NCBI GenBank assembly: GCA_010671965.1 | Contig: JAAHIC010000077.1 | Span: 1 to 11,359 of the forward strand | DNA: 11,359 nucleotides | Source: Leptolyngbya sp. SIO4C5 | GTDB lineage: Bacteria; Cyanobacteriota; Cyanobacteriia; Phormidesmidales; Phormidesmidaceae | Reading direction: 5' to 3' | In this document: in pieces, positions 1-6,257 of the stretch | Position numbering within the stretch: position 1 is the first letter of the stretch | Layout: every line of letters starts with the position of its first letter | Translations under genes and position numbers: made by a program | The notes under the pieces: generated by a model | Seen by the model: the letters and a program-made list of their open reading frames with translations, nothing else | Told to the model about the DNA's origin: nothing | The model's database searches: none

Positions 1-1
1 T

Positions 2-1099
2 GTTTGTGAAGACCGGCTGACGGGCGATCGCTTCACGATCAAAGGCTCTGATAAAGCCGTTGTGATCAATACTTCCGGCCCTTGGGTCGATCAGGTTTTG
101 GGCCTGGGTCAGCGCGGCGATCGCCCAGCTCCCATCGGCAAAGACAAAAAGATGGGCGGCACCAAAGGCAGCCATATCATCGTTGACAGCTTCCCCGGTG
201 CCCCAGATACAGCCCTGTATGTAGAAGCGGCTTCTGATGGTCGTCCCTACTTCATCGTGCCCTGGCTGGGCATGTACCTGATTGGCACCACCGACCTGCG
301 CTATACGGGCGATTTGGACAAGGTCAAAGCCAATGACGACGAGATTGACTATCTCATCAGCGAAACCAACCGCGTCGTGCCCACCGCTCACCTCAGCCGT
401 AAAGACATCAAGTTCACTTACTCTGGCGTTCGGCCTTTGCCTAATGCCGAAGGCAAAAAGCCGGGTAGCATTACCCGTAAGCATATCCTCTTCGACCACG
501 CCAAAGAGGGCGTAAGCAATCTGATCTCCCTAATCGGCGGCAAGCTCACCACCCACCGGCAAGTGGGTGAGGAAATGGTGGATATGGTCTACCGCAAGTG
601 GCAACAGCCTGCGCCTGAGTGCCTCACCGATAGACAGCCGCTACCGGGGGCGATTATGCCTGACGACCCGAAGGTGGACGAGATGCTGGAGACTTATGGC
701 GATCGCGTTGCGGCTGATTCGATCCACCACCTGTTTATCGTCTACGGGGCTAAGGCACCGGAAGTGCTGGCGCTGGTAGATGACGATGCGTCTCTAGGCG
801 AAAAGATTGTAAACTACCTGCCGGATATCGGGGCGCAGGCTGTCTATGCCATTCGCTCTGAGATGGCCTATTCTCTAGCCGATATTTGCCGTCGCCGCAC
901 GACCCTATCCATGCAGGCCAACTATGGCTTTGATGCCTTGCCCTCTATTCTGTCAGCTCTGGCTAAGCACTGCGGCTGGAGCGAAGCGGAATGCGATCGC
1001 CAAACCCAGGCTTACCGCCAGTTTATGGAAGAAAACTGCATTCCTGATTATCTGATTGGCTCGGCTGAGCTAACACGGGAGCTGCAGCCAGCTTCTTAA
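2..1099 (+). CDS. glpD: Aerobic glycerol-3-phosphate dehydrogenase (FAD), C-terminal part; 5' end outside window
   Basis: Oxidises sn-glycerol 3-phosphate to DHAP and passes electrons through FAD to the quinone pool; a peripheral membrane enzyme. The frame is open from the first bases, so the N-terminal FAD-binding Rossmann part lies upstream and 365 residues are visible of a usual total of about 550. What is seen fits the family: the end of the FAD domain with NTSGPWVD, the segment PWLGMYLIGTTD, the motif YSGVRPLP that carries a conserved Arg near the substrate site, GGKLTTHRQVGEEM (the usual GGKLTTYR-type flavin segment), and a C-terminal helical domain with EMAYSLADICRRRT, typical of GlpD C-termini. 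A GTG at 62 is an internal Val codon, not a start. gpsA, the enzyme of the reverse reaction, follows 205 bp downstream on the same strand. Identification is confident; partner and regulation are not visible. Confidence 0.95.
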   Translation, partial: VCEDRLTGDRFTIKGSDKAVVINTSGPWVDQVLGLGQRGDRPAPIGKDKKMGGTKGSHIIVDSFPGAPDTALYVEAASDGRPYFIVPWLGMYLIGTTDLRYTGDLDKVKANDDEIDYLISETNRVVPTAHLSRKDIKFTYSGVRPLPNAEGKKPGSITRKHILFDHAKEGVSNLISLIGGKLTTHRQVGEEMVDMVYRKWQQPAPECLTDRQPLPGAIMPDDPKVDEMLETYGDRVAADSIHHLFIVYGAKAPEVLALVDDDASLGEKIVNYLPDIGAQAVYAIRSEMAYSLADICRRRTTLSMQANYGFDALPSILSALAKHCGWSEAECDRQTQAYRQFMEENCIPDYLIGSAELTRELQPAS

Positions 1100-1149
1100 G
1101 CCCCTGCTTGATTGAGGTGTAAGGGGCGGCCTGAGTCTAGTCCCCCCTT
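1100..1149 (+). terminator. Two overlapping, mutually exclusive hairpins just after glpD; possible weak terminator or attenuator
   Basis: GCCCCT (1100-1105) pairs with AGGGGC (1122-1127). The same right arm, read as AAGGGG (1121-1126), can instead pair with CCCCTT (1144-1149), which is followed by a single extra T. The two stems share bases and cannot form together. There is no long T-tract, so intrinsic termination is uncertain. The position, starting one base after the glpD stop, suggests a role in the glpD 3' end. Confidence 0.3.
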
Positions 1150-1192
1150 TACCTGGGAGCCAAGGCGTTACTGCTCTGCGCCACTAACCCTA

Positions 1193-1251
1193 CGGCCACT
1201 GGCCGCTTTCAACCCTCGGCTAAGTGGGCACCGAGTCAGCGCTCGTGCCCA
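1193..1251 (+). other. Hairpin pair in the glpD-gpsA spacer
   Basis: CGGCC-ACT-GGCCG forms a 5-bp stem at 1193-1205. A longer stem runs from 1225 to 1251: TGGGCA, one bulged C, and CGAG pair with CTCG and TGCCCA around a 6-nt loop, giving 10 bp in all. The second hairpin ends 53 bp before the gpsA start, with no T-tract after it. It could be a 5' UTR structure of gpsA or a processing or termination signal; the sequence does not decide. Confidence 0.35.
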
Positions 1252-1304
1252 TGAGTCGTGTTTGACGCCAATAAAATCGGCTCAGTCTGTTATCGTCATA
1301 GACG

Positions 1305-2255
1305 ATGCAGAGTTTAAAAACACAAACCGTGAATTTAACCGTATTGGGTGCAGGAGCCTGGGGTTCAGCGCTAGCTGCTCTTGCCGCTCGCAATCAGCAC
1401 AATGTTAGCGTTTGGTCGCGCCGTAGCGAGCTGTCTCTGGCAGAGGCCGTGCAAGGGGCAGAGGTCATTCTTTCCGCGATTTCAATGAAGGGAGTGGCTG
1501 AGCTGGCCAATCGGCTTAACACCGAAGTGCAGATTCCCAAGTCTGCCATCATTGCCACTGCCACCAAAGGGTTGGATCCAGCGACAACCCGTACGCCCTC
1601 GCAAATTTTTACCGAGACTTTTCCCAGCCATGCAATTGTGGTGCTCTCTGGCCCCAACTTGTCTAAGGAAATTGAAAAAGGCTTTCCTGCGGCTACCGTA
1701 GCTGCCAGCACCGACGAGACGGCGGCTGAAAAAGTACAGTCGCTTTTTGCCTCCGATGCTTTTCGGGTTTACACCAGCCCAGATCCGCTAGGGGCCGAGC
1801 TAGGCGGAACGCTGAAAAACGTAATTGCGATCGCCGTGGGCGTCTGCGATGGCCTGGGCTTAGGAACAAACGCTAAGGCAGCTTTGATTACTCGCGCTGT
1901 GCCAGAGGTGATTCGTATTGGTACCCATCTGGGCGGCCAGACTGAAACTTTCTTCGGTCTGTCTGGGCTAGGAGATATGCTGGCTACCTGCACCAGCGTC
2001 CTCAGCCGTAACTACCGAGTCGGCTATGGTTTAGCAGAAGGCAAGCCGCTAGAGCAAATTTTAGAAGAGCTGGGCAGCACTGCTGAAGGAGTAAACACGG
2101 CCAATGTGCTGATTGAAATCGCCAACCGCGAGGAAATTCCGGTCCCCATTTCTCGGCAGGTCCATCGCCTACTCAACGGCAAGATTACGCCTCAGGAAGC
2201 GGTTGAGGCCCTGATGGAGCGAGATCTGAAACCGGAAGTCTGCGATCTGTTCTAG
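1305..2255 (+). CDS. gpsA: Glycerol-3-phosphate dehydrogenase [NAD(P)+]
   Basis: Reduces DHAP to sn-glycerol 3-phosphate in the cytosol, supplying the backbone for membrane glycerolipids. The 316-residue protein opens with the dinucleotide-binding motif LGAGAWGSALA (residues 14-24). It carries ATKGL (86-90), SGPNLSKEIEKG (115-126), GGTLKNVIAIAVG with the family's catalytic Lys at 171, and GLSGLGDMLATCTSVLSRN (218-236), the substrate-binding segment. After the second strand (VSVWSRR) it passes quickly to the acidic helix, without the roughly 25-residue loop of many bacterial GpsA proteins; I recall a similarly short version in other cyanobacterial GpsA, so I do not take this as damage. The ATG at 1305 has no clear Shine-Dalgarno; GTG at 1329 (residue 9) is a possible alternative start. 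It follows glpD on the same strand. Identification is very secure. Confidence 0.96.
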   Translation: MQSLKTQTVNLTVLGAGAWGSALAALAARNQHNVSVWSRRSELSLAEAVQGAEVILSAISMKGVAELANRLNTEVQIPKSAIIATATKGLDPATTRTPSQIFTETFPSHAIVVLSGPNLSKEIEKGFPAATVAASTDETAAEKVQSLFASDAFRVYTSPDPLGAELGGTLKNVIAIAVGVCDGLGLGTNAKAALITRAVPEVIRIGTHLGGQTETFFGLSGLGDMLATCTSVLSRNYRVGYGLAEGKPLEQILEELGSTAEGVNTANVLIEIANREEIPVPISRQVHRLLNGKITPQEAVEALMERDLKPEVCDLF

Positions 2256-2460
2256 ACTGCTGCCATGATTGCCACTCCTCACCCATGACTGCCAAGACTT
2301 ATCTAGCCTGGAAAGCCCAGTAAGAAGGTTGCTATCAGTCCGTCAACGGTGAAGTCCGGCTCAATTTTGTAGGTCCTACTAAGCCGCTTTATCAGACTGT
2401 GGTGCTGCCGTGATTTTAGTTTAATTGGCAGGCAATAGCCGGTGTCCTGTGGTCCAAACT

Positions 2461-2476
2461 TACCGGAGCGCCGGTA
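2461..2476. repeat. Inverted repeat upstream of the MFS transporter
   Basis: Perfect 6-bp arms TACCGG and CCGGTA around AGCG, 134 bp before the transporter start. It may be a leader hairpin or an operator half-site pair. No other copy was noticed in the window. Confidence 0.3.
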
Positions 2477-2600
2477 GAACACACGCTAGGATAGCTACAG
2501 TTGCCGCTCTGACGTTTTTGCAGAAGTTATGCTTTGCCCCTGTCTTTTTCATCCACCTCCTTACGTCGCCCCCCTCACTCCAGTGACGTATTAATTTAGA

Positions 2601-2606
2601 GAGGAG
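2601..2606 (+). promoter_or_regulatory. Ribosome binding site selecting the GTG start of the transporter
   Basis: GAGGAG lies 4 bp before GTG 2611. It supports GTG over internal Met codons. Confidence 0.7.
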
Positions 2607-2610
2607 AACT

Positions 2611-4047
2611 GTGAAAAAGGCATTTTTGAGCTTCTGGCAGCTCTGGAATATGAGCTTTGGCTTTTTTGGCATCCAGTTTGGCTGGGGCCTGCAGATGGCC
2701 AACACCAGCGCCATCTTCGAACATTTAGGCGCAGATGCTCATCAAATTCCGATTCTGTGGCTAGCCGCGCCGCTCACCGGACTGTTTGTACAGCCCATCA
2801 TTGGCAACCTCAGCGACAATACCTGGGGGCCGCTGGGCCGCCGCCGCCCCTACTTTTTGGTCGGCGCGATTTTTAGCTCCCTGGCGCTGATTGCGATGCC
2901 CAACGCCTCCAACCTATGGATGGCGGCGGGGCTACTGTGGATTTTAGATACCTCGGCCAACATCAGCATGGAGCCGTTTCGGGCCTTTGTGGGAGATCTG
3001 TTGCCGCCGGAGCAGCGCACCAAGGGTTTTGCCATGCAGAGCCTGTTTATCGGCATCGGTTCAGTATTGGCCTCGGCGATGCCCTGGCTGCTGACTCACG
3101 GACTGGGGGTAGGGGCGATCGCGCAGAAGCACGCCGTTCCGCCAGCAATTAAGCTATCTTTCTACATTGGCGCGGCGGTGTTCTTGAGCACTGTGCTGTG
3201 GACAGTATTTACCACTGAGGAATATCCCCCCAAGGATATGACCGCTTTCAAAGCCCAGCAGGAACGCCGGCTAGGGATTGGCTCCACCTTTCGCGAAATT
3301 GGCACAGCCCTCAAGCAAATGCCCCCCACCATGCGGCAGCTCGCCTGGGTGCAGTGCTTTAGCTGGTTGGGGATGTACTGTATGTTTTTGTACTTTCCCC
3401 CGGCGATCGCCCGCAATATTTTGGGCGCAGTGGATGAAGCCTCCCCCCTCTATGCCGAGGGGATTGAGTGGGCGGGCCTGTGTATTGCCATGTACAACGC
3501 TGTTTGCTTTGCCTTTTCTCTGGTCTTGCCTAAGATTGCCGCTGCCACCAGCCGCAAAACCACCCATGCCCTATGTTTAGTTTGTGGTGCTGCCGGTCTG
3601 ATTTCGCTCAACTTTATTCACAACCAGTACCTGGTGCTGCTGTCGATGGTGGGAGTAGGGATTGCCTGGGCCAGTATGCTAGCCATGCCCTATGCCATGC
3701 TGGTGGGGGCGCTGCCGCCGAAGAAAAGCGGTATCTACATGGGTATTTTCAACTTTTTCATTGTGCTGCCAGAAATTGTAGCTTCCCTCGTTTTGGGCTG
3801 GGTGATGATTCAGTTTCTGCACGACAATCGCCTGACTGCCGTGGTCCTGGGCGGCGTATTCATGCTGATAGCCGCGCTGCTTACCCAGCGAGTCCAGGAA
3901 GCAGCTAAGGCTCAGCCCACCACAGCGGCAGCCCAGCTCTCTGCCTCAGAGACCGCCGCTGCCGTCCCCCTGACGTTGGAAACTCAGATGACGGACTCTT
4001 CGGCTCAGGCGGTGCCGGAAACAGAGTCAGTGACTGAAACCCGCTGA
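2611..4047 (+). CDS. MFS sugar transporter, GPH/SLC45 sucrose-transporter type
   Basis: An integral inner-membrane carrier of 478 residues with about 12 hydrophobic segments. The N-terminus ([20 protein letters not shown], residues 8-27) is followed by [14 protein letters not shown], then [10 protein letters not shown] (61-70) and [14 protein letters not shown] (73-86), the loop 2-3 signature of the family that includes plant SUT/SUC and animal SLC45 proteins. [16 protein letters not shown] (121-136) is also typical. Such proteins usually import disaccharides such as sucrose or maltose with a cation; the substrate here cannot be read from sequence. A hydrophilic tail rich in Ala, Thr, Ser and Glu covers about 430-478. 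The start is GTG, chosen because GAGGAG (2601-2606) sits 4 bp upstream and the reading begins directly at the first helix. The next gene is convergent, with only 21 bp between stop codons. Confidence 0.88.
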   Translation: MKKAFLSFWQLWNMSFGFFGIQFGWGLQMANTSAIFEHLGADAHQIPILWLAAPLTGLFVQPIIGNLSDNTWGPLGRRRPYFLVGAIFSSLALIAMPNASNLWMAAGLLWILDTSANISMEPFRAFVGDLLPPEQRTKGFAMQSLFIGIGSVLASAMPWLLTHGLGVGAIAQKHAVPPAIKLSFYIGAAVFLSTVLWTVFTTEEYPPKDMTAFKAQQERRLGIGSTFREIGTALKQMPPTMRQLAWVQCFSWLGMYCMFLYFPPAIARNILGAVDEASPLYAEGIEWAGLCIAMYNAVCFAFSLVLPKIAAATSRKTTHALCLVCGAAGLISLNFIHNQYLVLLSMVGVGIAWASMLAMPYAMLVGALPPKKSGIYMGIFNFFIVLPEIVASLVLGWVMIQFLHDNRLTAVVLGGVFMLIAALLTQRVQEAAKAQPTTAAAQLSASETAAAVPLTLETQMTDSSAQAVPETESVTETR

Positions 4048-4068
4048 TTTTGGGCCAAAGCGATCGCC

Positions 4069-4596
4069 CTACTGAGCCGCCGCTGATTCTACTAGAACAA
4101 TAAAAACCAGATAGTCCCAGGCTGCTGAATCCTCTGTTGCGGTCAGCGTCCTTTCTAGCCGTTGCCGCAGTGATTGAATATCGGCTTCGTTGCTTTCATC
4201 TGCTAGCGTCACCTCATGGCCCTGCTGCATCAGCGCCTGGGAAAGCTGCCGGGGCAGGGGATGCTGATGGAGCTGGGTGTGATAGCAAATCAGCACTCGC
4301 TGGGGGGTTAGCGAATCGCTGAGCGATCGCATCACCGCGCTCTTGAGCTGCTTTTTTCTGACCCGTTCCCCCAAAACCTCAGATAGTTTGCGCCACAGTT
4401 TGTACCCCACTGATTTTTCGACATAGGGCGGATTGGCCGGGTAGATTTCGCTGTAGGTTTTGTCCTGCCAGGAACCAATAAAGACCTGCCTTTCCAAGTC
4501 GTTGAGACGCTTATTGGTATGTTCAAAAACTTGCTGATCGACTATTTGAAAGGCGGTTTCAGCGGCTATTGCCTGAGATTGAGGAAGATGCTGCAT
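4069..4596 (-). CDS. HTH-module protein with a truncated TIR-like domain (possible remnant)
   Basis: 175 residues. Residues about 15-90 look like the N-terminal helix-turn-helix module that heads many cyanobacterial multidomain signalling and conflict proteins (AAA/NTPase, WD40 and TIR fusions): LNDLERQVFIGSWQDKTYSE, then VEKSVGYKLWRKLSEVLGER and KKQLKSAVMR. Residues 99-110 (QRVLICYHTQLH) resemble the first strand and box 1 of a TIR domain (usual form: VFISYRSQ), followed by a matching helix (PLPRQLSQALMQQGHEVTLA) and a later strand WDYLVFIVLVESAAAQ. The protein stops there at TAG, about 75 residues into a domain that is normally 130-150 long. The part where TIR NADases carry their catalytic Glu is therefore missing, as is any C-terminal effector module. 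The stop is 21 bp from the convergent transporter stop, with a HIP1 site in the gap. No clear Shine-Dalgarno precedes ATG 4596. It could be a small adaptor-like protein or a 3'-truncated pseudogene. HTH assignment moderate, TIR assignment tentative. Confidence 0.6.
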   Translation of the reverse strand: MQHLPQSQAIAAETAFQIVDQQVFEHTNKRLNDLERQVFIGSWQDKTYSEIYPANPPYVEKSVGYKLWRKLSEVLGERVRKKQLKSAVMRSLSDSLTPQRVLICYHTQLHQHPLPRQLSQALMQQGHEVTLADESNEADIQSLRQRLERTLTATEDSAAWDYLVFIVLVESAAAQ

Positions 4597-4799
4597 TGGC
4601 GCTTACTATCAGCAAAATGCTGACCATCCTAATTTTTTGTCTGTGGTAAATGATGCCCCTGAAAAGAGATGCTTTGCCTTCGATATAGAGAAAAATCTAG
4701 ATTGAAGGTAACAATTTTGACCCTAGAAGTCTTATTCCAGTGACTAATAAAGTCCTATGTCTTCCGTGTTTATACTAATCAACGGGTCAAAAAATAACC

Positions 4800-4829
4800 T
4801 GATCTAGATCACAGCAGGGCATGATCTAG
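4800..4829. promoter_or_regulatory. FNR/CRP-like palindrome with a second half copy
   Basis: TGATCTAGATCA (4800-4811) is a perfect 12-bp palindrome and fits the core TGAT-N4-ATCA of FNR-family sites (consensus TTGAT-N4-ATCAA; both outer bases differ here). The first eight bases, TGATCTAG, recur at 4822-4829, 22 bp away, or two helical turns, which would put two bound proteins on the same DNA face. It lies 204 bp upstream of the minus-strand HTH gene and about 470 bp upstream of the HD gene. Confidence 0.35.
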
Positions 4830-4892
4830 CCCATAGGAAATCATTTTTGCCGTCACATCCGCCAAAACACTGAAGTTTTAGAATATAGCTGA

Positions 4893-4902
4893 GTCAATTG
4901 AC
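4893..4902. promoter_or_regulatory. Perfect 10-bp palindrome GTCAATTGAC
   Basis: A self-complementary 10-mer in the AT-rich spacer; possible operator. Nothing else supports a function. Confidence 0.2.
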
Positions 4903-5087
4903 CGATGTAAACTTTAATCGGCTGCGGATACCTGAAATCGTCGCTCAGCCAGTATCAAAGCTGGTTGCTCCGCTTTAAATATTGTCGCTAAGGACTGATT
5001 AATTCACCGATGAATGAACTCACTAATTAAATAGTTCGTTTTTTGAGCTGTTTTTTGTAGAGAGTAAATCACTTATTTCCTCAAACT

Positions 5088-5106
5088 GATCTGTTATTAA
5101 CAGGTC
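5088..5106. promoter_or_regulatory. Dyad centred on CTGTTATTAACAG, possible operator
   Basis: CTGTTA-T-TAACAG (5091-5103) is perfect; the dyad continues outward as GAT and GTC with one G/T mismatch, giving about 9-bp arms around a single base. One base is too short for an RNA loop, so a protein-binding operator is more likely than a hairpin. It is 172 bp before the HD gene start. Confidence 0.35.
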
Positions 5107-5266
5107 TGCTTTTTCATGTCTTTAAGCCAGCTAAAAAGCAAAAACTATCTTTAAAAAGTGTGAGTTTTTATGGTTTTAATTTGCTGGGAACTTCCGTACC
5201 TTTAAGTGATGCTGGTTGTTTGTGTATTTCGGTTGACTGAAGCAGAGAAATCTGTCTTTTTTGTAC

Positions 5267-5272
5267 AAGGAA
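5267..5272 (+). promoter_or_regulatory. Ribosome binding site fixing the HD gene start at ATG 5279
   Basis: AAGGAA lies 6 bp before ATG 5279. The longer reading from TTG 5261 would place this RBS inside the gene and has no RBS of its own. Confidence 0.8.
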
Positions 5273-5278
5273 TGGCCT

Positions 5279-6115
5279 ATGTTTGATCCAACGCAGCTTG
5301 CAATTGATGTCTTGGTTTCGCATTTAGAAATTAACTACCAGCGCAGCTACGGCCGTCAGAATCAGGCAGCGATCGCCCTAATAGGTCGCACTGCCCGGCA
5401 GGTTTTAAGCATCTTGTCTGAAAGCAGCGCTCCTTATCATACGGTTGAACACACGCTGCTGACGACCTGGACTGGGCAAGCCATTCTCCAGGGTAAACAG
5501 GTGCGTGACGGCGATGTCAGCCCCCAAGACTGGCTCAACTTTACAATTGCTCTCCTCTGCCAGGATGTTGGCTATGTGCAAGGCGTTTGCCCCGGCGATC
5601 GCCTGCCTGCCCGCCGCTGTGTCAAAAATGCAGCGGGCAAAACTGTTTTCCTGCAGCCCGGTTGCACCGATGCTAGCCTAGCGCCTTACCATGTCGATCG
5701 CAGCCAAATCTTTGTCAGCGCCCGTTTAGACACTGAGCTAATTGACCTTGAAGCCGTCAATGCCATTATTGAGCTGACCCGCTTTCCGATTCCGGCGGGC
5801 GATCGCTATGCTGATACTCTCAGCCATGGCGGGCTGTGCCGCGCCGCTGATCTGCTGGGACAGATCAGCGATCGCCACTACCTGCAAAAGCTACCTGCCC
5901 TATTTCAGGAGCTAGCGGAAACAGGCATGAACCAGCAGCTTGGCTACCAGCATGTCGGCGAGCTTCGAGCCAGCTATCCTCATTTCTTTTGGGATATTGT
6001 TTATCCCTACGTGCAGGACAGTATGTTTTACTTGTCGGCGACAAAAGCAGGGCAAAAAGTTATCGCCAGTCTTCATGCCAATCTGTTCGTGCTGCGGCAG
6101 GAACAACGACGGTAG
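5279..6115 (+). CDS. HD-superfamily (PDEase-like) protein with HD changed to QD
   Basis: 278 residues, soluble. The pattern matches a cyanobacterial family usually annotated as metal-dependent phosphohydrolase: PYHTVEHTLLTT (52-63) gives the first metal-ligand His, ALLCQDVGYVQG (91-102) is the HD segment, TDASLAPYHVDRSQIFV (130-146) is a family-specific stretch, and CRAADLLGQISDRHYL (187-202) gives the last Asp (191). In relatives as I recall them the HD segment reads LLCHDIGYVRG; here the metal-binding His is Gln 95 (codon CAG, 5561-5563) while Asp 96 remains. The other family positions are intact and the frame is undamaged, so this is a substitution rather than decay. It may reduce or abolish hydrolysis, or leave a binding role. 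Substrate unknown. The gene ends facing the antiporter gene, with a shared terminator between them. Start at ATG 5279 rather than TTG 5261 because of the RBS. Confidence 0.8.
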   Translation: MFDPTQLAIDVLVSHLEINYQRSYGRQNQAAIALIGRTARQVLSILSESSAPYHTVEHTLLTTWTGQAILQGKQVRDGDVSPQDWLNFTIALLCQDVGYVQGVCPGDRLPARRCVKNAAGKTVFLQPGCTDASLAPYHVDRSQIFVSARLDTELIDLEAVNAIIELTRFPIPAGDRYADTLSHGGLCRAADLLGQISDRHYLQKLPALFQELAETGMNQQLGYQHVGELRASYPHFFWDIVYPYVQDSMFYLSATKAGQKVIASLHANLFVLRQEQRR

Positions 6116-6198
6116 GAAAGCCGCACCAACTTAGCGGTTGAGCCAGCCGAACTGATGACCTGGTCTCACGGAGCGCTGTGGATGTAATAGGTCTTTAA

Positions 6199-6230
6199 AA
6201 ACCGGGCTTGGTATAGACGCAGCCCGGTTT
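6199..6230. terminator. Bidirectional intrinsic terminator between the HD and antiporter genes
   Basis: A perfect 10-bp stem, AAACCGGGCT (6199-6208) with AGCCCGGTTT (6221-6230), around a 12-nt loop. On the minus strand the stem runs into a five-T tract (complement of 6197-6201), so it should stop the antiporter transcript well. On the plus strand only the three Ts of the arm follow the GC part, so it is weaker for the HD gene. Its position between convergent stops fits. Confidence 0.85.
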
Positions 6231-6257
6231 CTGTCACATTTTCTAATAGCGCTATCT

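Larger units (their letters stand above)
2256..2610. other. Spacer gpsA-MFS transporter: no convincing gene; possible ORF remnant and a hairpin
   Basis: No complete gene is visible. A frame from ATG 2285 to TGA 2411-2413 is open except for one in-frame TAA after 12 codons (2321-2323) and has no recognised match; it could be a decayed gene end or chance. A perfect 6-bp inverted repeat, TACCGG-AGCG-CCGGTA, lies at 2461-2476. A TAGGAT sequence (2487-2492) resembles a -10 box but has no correctly spaced -35. Confidence 0.5.
4597..5278. other. Long AT-rich spacer with several dyad sites; no gene seen
   Basis: 682 bp between two divergent genes, visibly more AT-rich than the flanking coding DNA. 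I found only very short frames (the longest noticed, 5209-5286, is 25 codons, lacks an RBS and overlaps the HD gene start). It holds three dyad-symmetric sequences, entered separately. TATACT at 4771-4776 resembles a -10 box without a matching -35, and TTGACT at 5233-5238 resembles a -35 without a spaced -10. Long leaders or an unannotated small RNA are possible. Confidence 0.6.

Noticed and set aside
1112..1408. Plus-strand frame spanning the glpD-gpsA spacer and the start of gpsA
   Set aside because: It overlaps the conserved N-terminus of gpsA in another frame, lacks an RBS and its translation (Arg/Ser/Pro/Cys-rich) looks like a shadow.
3573..3908. Plus-strand frame inside the MFS transporter
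   Set aside because: Lies entirely within the well-supported transporter in another frame; no RBS or recognisable motifs.
5209..5286. 25-codon upstream ORF overlapping the start of the HD gene
   Set aside because: No Shine-Dalgarno and no distinctive composition; translational coupling cannot be argued from it.
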